Made by a program: the position numbers and the translations under genes. Positions 11,301-21,125 of a stretch of DNA of 48,740 nt are shown in pieces. The notes beneath the pieces are model-generated. The model was given only the letters and a program-made list of their open reading frames with translations. It was not told where the DNA came from and ran no database searches. Position 1 is the stretch's first letter. Every line of letters starts with the position of its first letter. Origin of the DNA: a virus; the IMG/VR virus record IMGVR_UViG_3300006736_003596, positions 1 through 48,740 of that record; one strand, written 5' to 3'.

Positions 11301-14300
11301 CCGGTTGGAGCAACTACTGAACGCGGAGAAGAGATTAAATGTTTTCTTGAGTAAAGGGCGGCCGGCTTCATCACCTGGGGGGCTAACGGCGAGCCGATCG
11401 CAGCACCGCGGTGATAAGAAAAATAATTATTTTGTAATTCGCCGGCTGAGCCTATTTTTATTAATCCATGATCATCGCCAGAAGCTACCGTTGGCGCCGA
11501 TGATCTACTGAGAAAGTCCGCCTGGGCGTCGAGAGGCCAACAACTTTGTGAAACGGCTGGGCTGGTGGCACCGAAGGAGTTTGCTATAGAGTTACCAAGC
11601 TCAACTCTTTCATCCGTGCCGCCTCTCCAGAATTTATTATCATAATCAATTCTCTCGCGAGAAGAAGACAAAAACTCATTTTTTATTGACGGGAAAATAT
11701 TCTGAGAGTATAAAACCCAGTTTAAATGATACGTTGGAGTAGCGTTCACTGTACCTACGACTTGTTCGAAGGCAGTTGCAAACTCGGTATTTGGCAAACT
11801 TAGGCGATTATTTAAATCAGTATCATTAAAATAAATCTTTTCATTATTGTTGGTCATTTTTAAAGTTACATTGTCACCGTCTTGGTTATCATAATTAATA
11901 AGCATGGGCCGGCCCCTCATAGATACCGGAGGCAGATTGTATACAGTTATAGAGTCATCTTCTATTAGTGCTCGTGAAAGAGTTCCGCTTCGCTGTTCAT
12001 TTCTTAAAATTGGGTGATCTTGAATTCTCAATCGCTTCCAGTTCCACCCATAAGTACCGCCGCGCTTCGTCATCAATAGATTGAAATAATTTGCAGAAGT
12101 AGTTAAAAAGTTTTCTATTTGAGCCTTTGCAACCAATGTTTTGTTGATATATTCATCATTAGGAATCGTCGCCGGGAAGCCCAGCGTATTATTATCTGAT
12201 GCCGTAATTGGATCATAGGTTAAAATATTTAGCCTATTTACGGGTTGCCATAAACTTTGTGTAATTTCCGGCACAACTGAGCTAGCGCTAACAAAATCAA
12301 AATACGAAACATATCCATCAGCTGAGCTAGAAAAATATTCTGGGATATTTGAATTAGCAAATCCAAAAAATCTAATTCCTGAACCTGTTGTAGATTTGCT
12401 CAACCAAGAATATTGACGATCTGATCTGGGAATAGGATGTTGAACATAAAAGTTATCATACTTAGATTCGGATATTGTTGTAACGGTTTTAGGGCTGAAA
12501 TTGTCCCCATCATTTGAAATTTTAATTCTAATGAATCTGTTTCTATTAATTTTGTGAAACGAAGGTAGCTGATCATAAGAAGCTCCAGGCAAATCATTAG
12601 CAGAGGTAACAAACATAGAGTCGCGACCAAATCGAGCGCTGTGTCGCGACAAGTGTGAGCGTAAACCATAATCTTTACCATGAATATCAAAAACTCTTAT
12701 TCCGGCAGTACCAGAGCCTATTGGCTCCGAAAGAGATCCGGTAGATGCTTGAGATGGCTTGAGTACAGTTAGGTTTCTGTTTAGCAGGCAATTGTAGACT
12801 GAATATTCCGACGATCTATAATCAAGATAGCCGCGGCCCATAACCTCTATGCCGCCTGGGGCCGCAAACCTCGACACTATAACTGATTTATTTTCAGTAC
12901 CGGTCAAATATCCAGCATTATATTCGTCAACAAATTTAAAGTGACTACCTGAGTTTCTGCGCACATCTAATATTGTGCGCACATTTGTTGTGCTACTAGA
13001 ATGATCTAACTGAATTGTGCTCGGAAGTGATGGTTGCTCTTCTATAAATGCACGGGGATTTTCATAAGCACCCACAACATTTACCACTTCATAATTTCTT
13101 TGATAATTTCCTAGTGCCGATGCCGCGCCTGTGGTTATCTGTATGTTCCGAATATTTACCGGACGTTTTGCGACAAAATCTCTATATAACCAAGCTTTAT
13201 GAGAAGCGGTCATTGGATACGGAAGTATAGCGGGATCAGACCATTTCTCTTCATTGGCCTCGGGCCATGGATAATCTGGCGCTACCATGCCAATTGCACC
13301 AGTATAATCAGGCAAAAATGGATTACCGTCGACCGTGCCTAATAATAATTTCCATGCTTCAGGCCTGTTATACCACTGATCAGAGCCAGTATTAATGGCG
13401 ACATGTCTAGACTGATGTCCTCCAACCGCATAATCTGTAAAAGGGCCCTGCATTGGAACTTCGAAGGAATCTCCATAAACATCGTGATGTAAATTAACAA
13501 TCTCTATTCCACCAGTTACTCTATCGACAACAATCTTATTATATCCACTAACAACTGAAGAGCTAATAATATTAAAAGGAAAGGCAAACGCAGATTTAAC
13601 GTTAGTATATCCATTTCCGTCGTGCTCAAAACTCCTACCATGAAGGGCCTTTAGATATCTCTTAGTTAAGGGCTTCGCTAACTTATCAACTTGCCATTGA
13701 TGTGTTTCATGAAGCTCTACCAAGCTGTTGGCAAAACCCAAGATGACATTTTGAGGAATGAAAGTTATTCCACTGTTTTCAACCGGGCCTGCTGGTCGTA
13801 GGGCGTTATATGTAAAATCAATATTTTTGTTATCAGTAAAATTAACACCGCCTTTAATAACCGCTTCTTTATTTTTGGGATTACCAAACTGAATGTTGTA
13901 TAACTTCCCAAAGCTTCCGCTTGAAAATCCTCCTGCTGTATATGCAGTGCCGGCAGAAGTAAAGGAGAGGCGCGCGCTTTGACTTAAGGCGGGGGCCGAG
14001 TATATAACTCTTCTAAAAATGTTCCTTTGTACATCAATGTTAGCATTAACCACGGGAGAGTTAGTCGAACGGCTAGCTGATAATTCTGTAGCCGATCTTT
14101 CGGCTCTTTCATCCCAATATAATCTATTTTTTTTAGTAGAGCGAGGGGAGGCAGGTACAGTTGAGGAGCCGTCTTTCCACGAATATTGATTTTCACGGGC
14201 GGCCTTCATAGCGGCGTCCAGATCTGGCTCCTTAAATTCTATAGTTGGAAACTTAGACTGGTACTTATTTCTTTCAAGAACGTGACTCTCAATTGTATTC

Positions 14301-17300
14301 AAGAGATCGTTTTCAAAATCTGCGGAAGCAGGTATTAGCTGAGAGATGATTGTTGTAATTGCGTCATCAAACCACTTGTAATACCCAACAAATTTTTCTA
14401 CTTCTGTAACACTTTCAACCTTTCTAAAGAAAGCTTCCCTTAACTTTTCTAAGCCTTTGTAGCGATCTCTATATCTATTAACGGGGGCGCCGATAATATT
14501 ATTGAAATCAACAACCCCTGCAAAAAATTTAATCATTTCTTCAGAAATGGCATTGTACATACTCTTTTCTATTGTGTAATAATAGCTTGCAACATCATCA
14601 GGGCGGCCGAATACTTTATCGTCCTCGGATAAAATCTGTATCATGTCGGAGGAAACGACTCGCTCCGGATCTATAAATCTATAAGAATTTAATGCCTTTC
14701 TTTGAATTGTGTTTGTAGACGATGCCTTAAAGCCCTGGCCATATCCCGTATGTTGATATCCCACATAATTGCCGGCCCAACCATAATTATTTCTTAATTC
14801 AACCGAACCAGAACTCATATCAGTTATAAAAAAGTTGCCGTTTGAATCAGAGCCAGTTACATTTTCAAAATCCCAATATAGAGCCAACATATTATTATTG
14901 GTAATATCGTGACCAAAGCTGTTTAAATCTCTAGGAGAAGTGCTTTGATAGGATCCTGACAATCCTGCATTATTAAAATCATTTGCATGCTGTTCAAGAA
15001 TGCCATCATCAAGATATTTTGTCCAATATTTTATGTTGTTTACAAGAACATCTGTCTTAATGATAGTTGAGCCAGTTATGTTTTCTTTATAGGCTCCAGC
15101 ATATGTTCTTTTTGCTGCGTTTAAAAAGCTTGTTGCAACTGAGTGATTTAACGACGCAGTTAGCTTAAATGAATTTTGAATGTAACCATTTTCATTATTA
15201 AATCCACTAAAAACCAAATCATAATTATTAAACCCACTTTTGAAAGACTCAACAGAGCCGCTTACTATACCGGCAGGACCACGAGAACTAGTCAACGATG
15301 GAACAATCCTGACAGAAAGATTCCACTTACTATCGTTATAGACGCCCATAAAATTACTGCTTGTAAGTGTTGGAAGTGGAACTTTACCACCTAATCCTTC
15401 ATTGGAAGAAGAAAGCATAAATCTAACATTTTTAGAATTTTCGATATCTCTAATTGAAAATACTTGAAAGTTTGCCACATCGGGGCCCGAATCAATTCCT
15501 AAGCTTGTTATCCAAGATGTCTTAGCTCCTGATTTAATAGCCGCACTTCCTGTGGCCACCGTATAGAGGCCAAACAAAGATGCAGTTAAAAAGTTTCTTG
15601 TAAACTTGTCTCTTCTTGCATAGAATGTAGGAAACACAAAGCTTCCTTCTGCTGTAAATCCATACGGATCTTCTATGCCTCTAAATCCTCCTCCGCCTAG
15701 ACCGCCTAACGGCGCATTGAGCGCGCTATATCCGGCGCCGTGAGAACCAGAAATATACCCGCTCGTATCTCCAGATAGCACATTTGTCGGCGCAGGTTCA
15801 AACGCAGAACCAGTGTAACTCTTCTGATATACGACTGCTTCTGTATTATCTGCATCATTAAAGTTTAAAACGTTTTTGTTGATTAAAATCTGTTGAAGAT
15901 TGTTTTTTAATTCATAAGTTGAGTTATTTGCATATGCATTTAATCTGAATAGCTCTTCATCAATATTGAAACACCTGAAAACGTTTCTAATTGATTTCTC
16001 AGTACCCTTTGATTTGTAGATGTTTGTTAAATTATTATATAAATTGAGGTAAATTAAGTTTTTTGTTTCGTCTAAATCTCCATCAAACGATCCAGTGAGA
16101 TTTCTATTTAAAAAAGCCTCCATCACCGTTGAGTCGACAAAAAGAGACGGGGTTGCCAATCCAAGCGATTGTGGCAAATGTTGCGCAAACGGAATCGGCT
16201 TATGTGAGGCGCTTGTATAATTTTTGTGCTTTAAGCTGGGGAAGCTTTGAATTTGTAAATATATTTTATCAAAGTAAGTTCCAATAATATGGCTCATCTT
16301 TCGAAGATCTGAAGTGTCTTCATTGCCATTAGCTTCATCTTCTTCAATTATCCACGAAGGCACCATATTTAACATAGACGCATTATTTTGAGCATCATGA
16401 TATGATCCACTACTTAAAAGATCTGTCTTCAGAGTGCTAACATCGGGATGCGTTGAATAAATAATTGGATCTTTATATTCGTATGTGTGGGCGGATCCGC
16501 TGGCCAGCACAATCGCCGAGCCCGTTGCTCTTGAATTAGAGCCGTAACCAGTCCATACACCATTGCATATACGACCGCTATAGTCTAAAACGTACTGATC
16601 GGTGGCCGTTACGCCCGTTATACCCTCATTAAATTTATAATACACACCAAGAGCCGTATTAGAAATATCTGTGTTTACACCGCCTCTTGTTTGATCAAAC
16701 CAGTTTAAGCCAACTTCGCGCGCGGTCCTTGCGGTTTTCCAAAACCTAAACTCATCAAGAGAGCCAGAAAGCTTTCCGGCGCCGGCCAAGGATCCCGTTG
16801 CTGTTGTTTCTGAAGGCGCCGTCAAGAGGGCGCCCAATCTGCCCATCATATCTTTTGATGGTAGTTCTCCAATCGTTCCTGTGTGGGTTAAAGTATCGTC
16901 ATATTCTCCGTCAACAAAAAACTTAACCGCATGGCCACTACCGGTATTTTGCATTACAAATGCATAATGGTGCCATTTTGCAAGAGTATCAACGTCTATA
17001 TTAGCACCAATCGATTGTTGAAAAATACCAGGACTAGCATTTCCAGATTGTACGGTGATCATAAAAGGACTTTCAGGCCCACCACTAGTGAAATCGGTTT
17101 TTGATAGCCCTGTAGCACCGATTTCCGATATCGTGATTGCTGTGTTACCAGCAGGGCCCGGATCTGCTTGTGTGATTGTAGTCACGTTGGAAGATTTTAC
17201 CGCAGAAAACTTTGTATGATAGTTTATTGCTCTCATAATCTCGTCTGCTTGTGCTGTTGCGTGAAGGGTAGCATTGGCATAGCTGCCAGCGGATAAGGTT

Positions 17301-19459
17301 TTTGCAGTTAATGTTGTACCACTTGTTTCTGCGGAGGTTGTAGAACCATTCGAGCCACCGGAAAAGTTGGTTTTCGACATACCGGTAGCACCTAGTTCTG
17401 TTATCGTAATTGTCGTGTTCCCATCAGCCCCCGAGGTGGCTTGTGTCACCGTGATCACGTTTGAAGATTTTGTCGCAGAAAACTTTGTGTGGTAGTTAAT
17501 CGCCCTCATTATTTCATCTGCTTGCGCTGTTGCATGCAGGGCAGCGCTGCCGTAGCTGCCAGCAGATAAAGTCTTAGCGGTTAATGTTGTACCGCTTGTT
17601 TCAGATGAAGTTGTAGATCCGTTCGAACCACCAGTGAAATTGGCTTTCGACAAGCCAGTGGCACCTAATTCTGTTATCGTAATTGTTGTATTACCATCGT
17701 AGCCCGTAGTTGCCTGTGTTACAGTAATCACATCGTCAACACCACCAGTGAAATTGGTTTTCGACATACCGGTAGCACCTAGTTCTGTTATTGTAATCGT
17801 CGTATCACCATCTGCGCCATTTATTGCCTGTGTTACAGTAACAACATTTGCAGAGTTTGTTGCAGAAAACTTTGTGTGATGATTGATTGCTGTCTTGATT
17901 TCAACTGCTTGAGCAGTTGCATGCAGAGTACTATTAGCATAGCTGCCGGCAGATAAAGTCTTAGCGGTTAATGTTGTACCGCTTGTTTCTGCGGAGGTTG
18001 TAGATCCGCCCGTGCCCTGCATAGTAAGCGTCACTTCTGTTTCATCGGTAGCAATCAGCTTGATGGTGTCGCCTTCGCCAATAAAAGGTACTCCGGGTGG
18101 GGAACTAGAATCGATAACAGTGATGGTTGCAGTTGCAGCGGTAGGAGAAGCCTTCGTCGCAGAAAGCTTTGTGTGGTAGTTAATCGCCCTCATTATTTCA
18201 TCTGCTTGTGCTGTTGAATGCAGATTAGCATTAGCATAATTACCGGCAGCTAAGGTCTTAGCAGTAAGAGCATCTCCACTTGTCTCTGCAGAGGTTGTAG
18301 ACCCGGCCTGACCCTGCATGGTGAGTGTAACTGTTTGCGCGTCAGTAGAGATCAATTTGATGGTATCGCCTTCGCCAATATAGGCTACATCAGGAACGTT
18401 TATGGTAATGGTACCAGCCGCTGCAGCCTCTGTTTGGCCTTCAAGAGAAAGTGTGACGGTTGTCTCATCAGTAGAAATTAATTCAATGGTGTCTCCTTCA
18501 CCAATATTAGCTACATCCGTGGCACTTACAGTGATGGCTGCTGTTGCGGAGGCCTCTGTTTGGCCTTCAAGAGAAAGTGTGACGGTTGTTCCATCGGTAG
18601 AGGTTAATCCAATGGTGTCTCCTTCACCAATATTAGCTACATCCGTGGCACTTACAGTGATAGTGGCGGTAGAGGCGACGGAGCCGGAACCTAACTCAAT
18701 CGTTACGCGGCCATAATCATGTTCGGTATCAGCATTATTGTTCCACATATCAAAAACAACTTGCTGTGTTGTTTCGTTCCTCAAAGTTGTTAAAGGAATT
18801 GCGGAACCAGTTTTTAACCAAAACTCAACAGTAACACCATTATCAAAATCAGACTTTAAGTTTGACTCGCGAGAACCGGAGCCATATGTAGAAGGAAGGC
18901 CTTCGGTTGCGTATATGTTCTCGTCATAAATATTAGCATTTTGAAACTTACTATTATATTCATTTACCGAAAGCGCAGTTAAAGAACTATTAGACAACGA
19001 GCCAGTTCCAGGACCGCCTTTAAAAGTAATATATTCTTGCGTGCCAGGAATTCCATAGCCATCGCAATCATCCGGATCATTCGTAGAACCGCCCCAGCCA
19101 CCATTTTGATCATTAGCAAATGTAATAAAACCATTTGTGCGGGGATAAAGATTATCAAAAATATATCTTTCAATATCTAATAGTTGATTATAATATTCAT
19201 TCTTCTCAGCATCAGATCCATCATATGGATAATAGTCTTGGATCCACTCTATTGCAGATTTATAATAAAGATATGCAGAGCCATACTTGGCAAATCTTTC
19301 AGGCTTTTTAAAATCAACTGGCGGTTTAAAAGTTTTTTGCTTTTCGGTTAATGCTTCCACATTTCTATAAGACTCGACGTCGCCAAAAGCCTCTTTCTCG
19401 TTTTTTTGAGACGAATAATTTCTAGAACTTTCTGTATCAAAAAGTTTTTTAATGCTCAT
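8390..19459 (-). CDS. Giant LamG-domain virion protein, probable tail fibre or baseplate-periphery protein (3689 aa)
   Basis: At 3689 residues this is the largest protein in the window. Residues about 206-250 (VTVEFWLKTGS, then YGRVTIEL) and about 823-923 (WHHYAF, VKFFVDGEYDD, then LDEFRFWKTAR) are the two halves of a laminin-G/concanavalin-A-like lectin domain, a fold that often binds glycans. They are separated by about 540 residues of tandem beta repeats. The remaining 2,700 residues are rich in Ser, Gly, Asn and aromatic residues, without a named domain I can identify. The C-terminus ends in an Arg/Gly-rich tail (GGGSGGGGGY). I recall LamG proteins with a similar N-terminus from marine phage metagenomes. 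The likely role is host-surface recognition; a gp7-like wedge function is an alternative suggested by position after gp6. The overlap with the preceding gene is 11 bases. Confidence 0.75.
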   Translation of the reverse strand: MSIKKLFDTESSRNYSSQKNEKEAFGDVESYRNVEALTEKQKTFKPPVDFKKPERFAKYGSAYLYYKSAIEWIQDYYPYDGSDAEKNEYYNQLLDIERYIFDNLYPRTNGFITFANDQNGGWGGSTNDPDDCDGYGIPGTQEYITFKGGPGTGSLSNSSLTALSVNEYNSKFQNANIYDENIYATEGLPSTYGSGSRESNLKSDFDNGVTVEFWLKTGSAIPLTTLRNETTQQVVFDMWNNNADTEHDYGRVTIELGSGSVASTATITVSATDVANIGEGDTIGLTSTDGTTVTLSLEGQTEASATAAITVSATDVANIGEGDTIELISTDETTVTLSLEGQTEAAAAGTITINVPDVAYIGEGDTIKLISTDAQTVTLTMQGQAGSTTSAETSGDALTAKTLAAGNYANANLHSTAQADEIMRAINYHTKLSATKASPTAATATITVIDSSSPPGVPFIGEGDTIKLIATDETEVTLTMQGTGGSTTSAETSGTTLTAKTLSAGSYANSTLHATAQAVEIKTAINHHTKFSATNSANVVTVTQAINGADGDTTITITELGATGMSKTNFTGGVDDVITVTQATTGYDGNTTITITELGATGLSKANFTGGSNGSTTSSETSGTTLTAKTLSAGSYGSAALHATAQADEIMRAINYHTKFSATKSSNVITVTQATSGADGNTTITITELGATGMSKTNFSGGSNGSTTSAETSGTTLTAKTLSAGSYANATLHATAQADEIMRAINYHTKFSAVKSSNVTTITQADPGPAGNTAITISEIGATGLSKTDFTSGGPESPFMITVQSGNASPGIFQQSIGANIDVDTLAKWHHYAFVMQNTGSGHAVKFFVDGEYDDTLTHTGTIGELPSKDMMGRLGALLTAPSETTATGSLAGAGKLSGSLDEFRFWKTARTAREVGLNWFDQTRGGVNTDISNTALGVYYKFNEGITGVTATDQYVLDYSGRICNGVWTGYGSNSRATGSAIVLASGSAHTYEYKDPIIYSTHPDVSTLKTDLLSSGSYHDAQNNASMLNMVPSWIIEEDEANGNEDTSDLRKMSHIIGTYFDKIYLQIQSFPSLKHKNYTSASHKPIPFAQHLPQSLGLATPSLFVDSTVMEAFLNRNLTGSFDGDLDETKNLIYLNLYNNLTNIYKSKGTEKSIRNVFRCFNIDEELFRLNAYANNSTYELKNNLQQILINKNVLNFNDADNTEAVVYQKSYTGSAFEPAPTNVLSGDTSGYISGSHGAGYSALNAPLGGLGGGGFRGIEDPYGFTAEGSFVFPTFYARRDKFTRNFLTASLFGLYTVATGSAAIKSGAKTSWITSLGIDSGPDVANFQVFSIRDIENSKNVRFMLSSSNEGLGGKVPLPTLTSSNFMGVYNDSKWNLSVRIVPSLTSSRGPAGIVSGSVESFKSGFNNYDLVFSGFNNENGYIQNSFKLTASLNHSVATSFLNAAKRTYAGAYKENITGSTIIKTDVLVNNIKYWTKYLDDGILEQHANDFNNAGLSGSYQSTSPRDLNSFGHDITNNNMLALYWDFENVTGSDSNGNFFITDMSSGSVELRNNYGWAGNYVGYQHTGYGQGFKASSTNTIQRKALNSYRFIDPERVVSSDMIQILSEDDKVFGRPDDVASYYYTIEKSMYNAISEEMIKFFAGVVDFNNIIGAPVNRYRDRYKGLEKLREAFFRKVESVTEVEKFVGYYKWFDDAITTIISQLIPASADFENDLLNTIESHVLERNKYQSKFPTIEFKEPDLDAAMKAARENQYSWKDGSSTVPASPRSTKKNRLYWDERAERSATELSASRSTNSPVVNANIDVQRNIFRRVIYSAPALSQSARLSFTSAGTAYTAGGFSSGSFGKLYNIQFGNPKNKEAVIKGGVNFTDNKNIDFTYNALRPAGPVENSGITFIPQNVILGFANSLVELHETHQWQVDKLAKPLTKRYLKALHGRSFEHDGNGYTNVKSAFAFPFNIISSSVVSGYNKIVVDRVTGGIEIVNLHHDVYGDSFEVPMQGPFTDYAVGGHQSRHVAINTGSDQWYNRPEAWKLLLGTVDGNPFLPDYTGAIGMVAPDYPWPEANEEKWSDPAILPYPMTASHKAWLYRDFVAKRPVNIRNIQITTGAASALGNYQRNYEVVNVVGAYENPRAFIEEQPSLPSTIQLDHSSSTTNVRTILDVRRNSGSHFKFVDEYNAGYLTGTENKSVIVSRFAAPGGIEVMGRGYLDYRSSEYSVYNCLLNRNLTVLKPSQASTGSLSEPIGSGTAGIRVFDIHGKDYGLRSHLSRHSARFGRDSMFVTSANDLPGASYDQLPSFHKINRNRFIRIKISNDGDNFSPKTVTTISESKYDNFYVQHPIPRSDRQYSWLSKSTTGSGIRFFGFANSNIPEYFSSSADGYVSYFDFVSASSVVPEITQSLWQPVNRLNILTYDPITASDNNTLGFPATIPNDEYINKTLVAKAQIENFLTTSANYFNLLMTKRGGTYGWNWKRLRIQDHPILRNEQRSGTLSRALIEDDSITVYNLPPVSMRGRPMLINYDNQDGDNVTLKMTNNNEKIYFNDTDLNNRLSLPNTEFATAFEQVVGTVNATPTYHLNWVLYSQNIFPSIKNEFLSSSRERIDYDNKFWRGGTDERVELGNSIANSFGATSPAVSQSCWPLDAQADFLSRSSAPTVASGDDHGLIKIGSAGELQNNYFSYHRGAAIGSPLAPQVMKPAALYSRKHLISSPRSVVAPTGPFIAETGSIEKGLMPFNRGIQIDIYGGEALWEAGDQAGIVTISNASPSFEASASSPWFDTYQGFKTDIKKIAPDFSIIPEFRISNHIKDYIKYGTNSKNKSDTFEIPGTIFNSSTSSFYIDYSNSEFIHDFLKIKKDALLGAKEIRLVCSAAISFNPYKGFYPAQRTIDIVSQFSSSYGAGFEASIKASSTFKYSGQDLVQNHGGLLRPLLQPLFAPGILFNSIKAGMAVEYPAITDPTKLSASYYGADDGKDSNNWAITPQVPPSSTAAGYRGGEFWDVKIPFEAILAPEKYIAGVNFLDVEPHPSASLNATASMGTAGDEIYSMMASNFFGEVAAFFLKDNNFTKLSSETVTSDLRFSSGSAYGARIKLKRSVSGSRDYRGDSGSLGNNTAYSIQGGAVYDGSNFGIAAYSLPQDPKQGKLFKESFTMYSRPSAFGPAVAGQPDGTGSVGAVVTKTSPMDSFYGFNWSFTPPYANGEAWVDMIFRPSHTKSYDLEQILTEMEQVYWRADPGPSTGSFDYLGANPLLISSFGSASFTNADNYIYSGHNVNANAMQISASLNLLGVERVLQQEEDSFGNKIKGTNITAGKRWVIQPKWESPMLNFNDKGVHPITNAAGNLTLPTFASGSVPRGMWHQFGVIPDSPDKGVFMEIGNIPPDWLKNHYDVIINDTVYNDNDADTGGLIYKKMKSLTDIVGFSKSSTSKRLGEIAESRTIKEAVVAIPYIIEDVENISRMASKFTSTRKKFISIPRKRFNAALKASKGTKAGDSLDAAGTSIRKLIEKMPNYILPPQFDFLSDTTVEPIVMYMFEFEYKFDKDDLSYIWQNIAPRNSKKIELQYQSISHELISTELLQETCLSNNENLRWMVFKVKQRAQTNYYDLITPQAGESSKDIFSFDDETAGYKLGFNWPYDYLSFVEMIKMDVDVLYHNPSILEKTTGSAGKKTRRTPIMSRPSSRRGGGSGGGGGY
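17060..18310 (-). repeat. Tandem protein-coding repeat, about 273-base (91-residue) unit
   Basis: A longer unit encodes TTSAETSGTTLTAKTLSAG, a helix with the pattern ADEIMRAINYHTKFSA, then a strand with TITITELGATG and a closing FTGG or FSGG. A shared landmark for the TTLTAKTL segment lies at 17308, 17581, 17968 and 18265, giving spacings of 273, 387 and 297 bases. The 387-base interval contains an extra partial copy of the C-terminal third. All spacings are multiples of three, so the frame is kept. The repeats sit between the two halves of the LamG fold. Confidence 0.8.
18300..18690 (-). repeat. Tandem protein-coding repeat, 126-base (42-residue) unit
   Basis: Within the giant LamG gene, a unit encoding the pattern ITVSATDVANIGEGDTI followed by TTVTLSLEGQ occurs twice with a 126-base period (the same GCCTC landmark lies at 18426 and 18552). 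A more diverged third copy lies at about 18305-18420, and a fourth, lengthened copy at about 18010-18140, beyond the range given here. Nucleotide identity of the first two copies is high, implying recent duplication. Each unit probably forms a small beta hairpin or strand pair. Confidence 0.8.
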
Positions 19460-21125
19460 AGTTTTCTACTCTAAATTTAAAAACATTCTCTTGCTCTACC
19501 CAAGTTGATAACGAATCGTCATAAAAAGAAAATTTGAATGCATATTCATATCCGGGCTCTAAAAGGTTCATATTAAAATCAAAATAATTTCCTGATACAT
19601 CATGCGACAAGTAAGTGTGTTTGTCACTACCTGTCCCATACGGCACCGCGGCATAAGCATCTATTGCGCGGTAAACTCTATAAGATGCACTATAAATTGT
19701 TTTTATTTCAATGTTTGAATTTGCTTTTGTATAGATATTGGGGCTCCAATTTTTTTCTCTTACATATAAATTAAACCTAGCAGTTTCATCGCCCCTATAA
19801 GTGTTTCGCAAATTAGTAATACTTAGATAATTCCTGCTTGCCTGTATCGTGTTTGAGCTGTCCTGAAGTCTTGGCTTAATGGAGCCGGTGTGGAATCTTC
19901 TCTTTAAGTGCGTTCCATCCGCAAGACTTCCGCTAGACCAAACATCGTATAAAGTTAGAACGGGATCAAAGCCAGTGGCCAACTCAGAAGCCGTGATAGC
20001 CAACGAGGCAGAATATATTCCAGTTGATACCCAGCCGCCGGTTGCAAAATATTGCAATACAACGTTGGCGCCATCTGTTGTGCCGGGAGTGGACTGGCTA
20101 TTTATCAAAAGGGCCCCACTAGAGCCAGTGGGCGCGGTGTCATCTATATTTCCAGAAAACAAACTCACCATAACAGAGCCAGTTTTTTCAATACCAGCGA
20201 TATTTTTAAGCTGGCCTCTCACATAATTGTATAAATAAATTGTGTTTAGGTTATCTGCTGGAGAGGCCATTGAACTGCTGTAATAAAAATTGCCGCGGTC
20301 ATCACATAAAGAATCGTTCCAACGAGCCTCAATGTATGGTCTCTTAAAGAAATATTGACTTTTTCTTCCAAAAAATCTTTTAATATAGTATGAAGACTGG
20401 GAGCCGCTTGGGTTTTCTATATTGCCCTCGTCATCTGCTCTACCGGATACTTTGCCGGCCAGATAATCAACCGCGCCAGACGCTTCTTGGCTGGCTGTCA
20501 ACATTATGCCAATGCCATAATTTGAATATGTGCCTGCGATCCATTGCTCAATCCAAGGCGTAACATCTATCTCAATATCTTCTGTGCCATCTGCAAGTGT
20601 TTGATCAAAGATGTAAATCGAAGTGTCTACCTGTTCATTAGATCCAGCAGAATAAGTGTGATAAGAGCCGCCGGCCAAAAGAGTTCCGGCAACATCTGTC
20701 CAGTAATTACTATCAGATGCCGACATCCAATTGCTCCCTTCTTTTCCAAGAGTCAAATCAGTATAGCCTTCCATATCAAGACCAACGCCCTCTTGCCATG
20801 ATTGTGAAACCATTTGAAATACATATTTTGCATCTTTAGGAACAGTTCGAGAATGAGGCGCGTTAAACACACGCAGATAGAAGCTGACGCTACCGCTGGC
20901 CGGAATTGTATCGGCGGTCCGATCGGACGATATGTCAGTTACGGGAAATTTAAGCAACACTCGCGACAATTCTGCCGAACTAGTTGATTGTCTTCCGTAT
21001 ATCGAGAATACATCCAACACATCAGAGGCGCCCATATTGGCGCCAGTACCTCTTGTTTGAAGGTTTGGTTTATATGTATTTGCAATCGTTGTATCTGCGC
21101 TGGCTGTATATCTTCTTATGGCCAT
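19449..21125 (-). CDS. Virion structural protein with DNRLRE-like N-terminal domain (558 aa)
   Basis: The first 210 residues resemble the DNRLRE/carbohydrate-binding-like beta domain seen in many surface proteins: ADTTI near the start, an early asymmetric strand RVLLKFPV, a later FYLRVFNA strand, and a Trp-containing motif before the second half (VTPWIEQWIAGT). The second half is beta-rich; residues from about 430 (FNLYVREKNWSP) to the end look like one more sandwich domain. There is no membrane span or catalytic motif. ATG at 21125 shares one base with the gp6-like gene's stop, and its own end overlaps the giant LamG gene by 11 bases. This places it between wedge and fibre genes, so it may be an adaptor or baseplate-periphery protein (inferred). 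Confidence 0.65.
   Translation of the reverse strand: MAIRRYTASADTTIANTYKPNLQTRGTGANMGASDVLDVFSIYGRQSTSSAELSRVLLKFPVTDISSDRTADTIPASGSVSFYLRVFNAPHSRTVPKDAKYVFQMVSQSWQEGVGLDMEGYTDLTLGKEGSNWMSASDSNYWTDVAGTLLAGGSYHTYSAGSNEQVDTSIYIFDQTLADGTEDIEIDVTPWIEQWIAGTYSNYGIGIMLTASQEASGAVDYLAGKVSGRADDEGNIENPSGSQSSYYIKRFFGRKSQYFFKRPYIEARWNDSLCDDRGNFYYSSSMASPADNLNTIYLYNYVRGQLKNIAGIEKTGSVMVSLFSGNIDDTAPTGSSGALLINSQSTPGTTDGANVVLQYFATGGWVSTGIYSASLAITASELATGFDPVLTLYDVWSSGSLADGTHLKRRFHTGSIKPRLQDSSNTIQASRNYLSITNLRNTYRGDETARFNLYVREKNWSPNIYTKANSNIEIKTIYSASYRVYRAIDAYAAVPYGTGSDKHTYLSHDVSGNYFDFNMNLLEPGYEYAFKFSFYDDSLSTWVEQENVFKFRVENYEH

Noticed and set aside
17060-18690. CRISPR array
   Set aside because: The repeats are coding, of 126 and about 273 bases, keep the reading frame, and lack short constant repeats with variable spacers.
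18402-18716. A plus-strand open frame of 104 codons
   Set aside because: It is antisense to the tandem repeats of the giant protein, and its repeated motifs mirror those repeats. It is a shadow frame without a ribosome binding site.
19879-20226. A plus-strand open frame of 115 codons
   Set aside because: It is antisense to the DNRLRE-like gene and has no motif or ribosome binding site.
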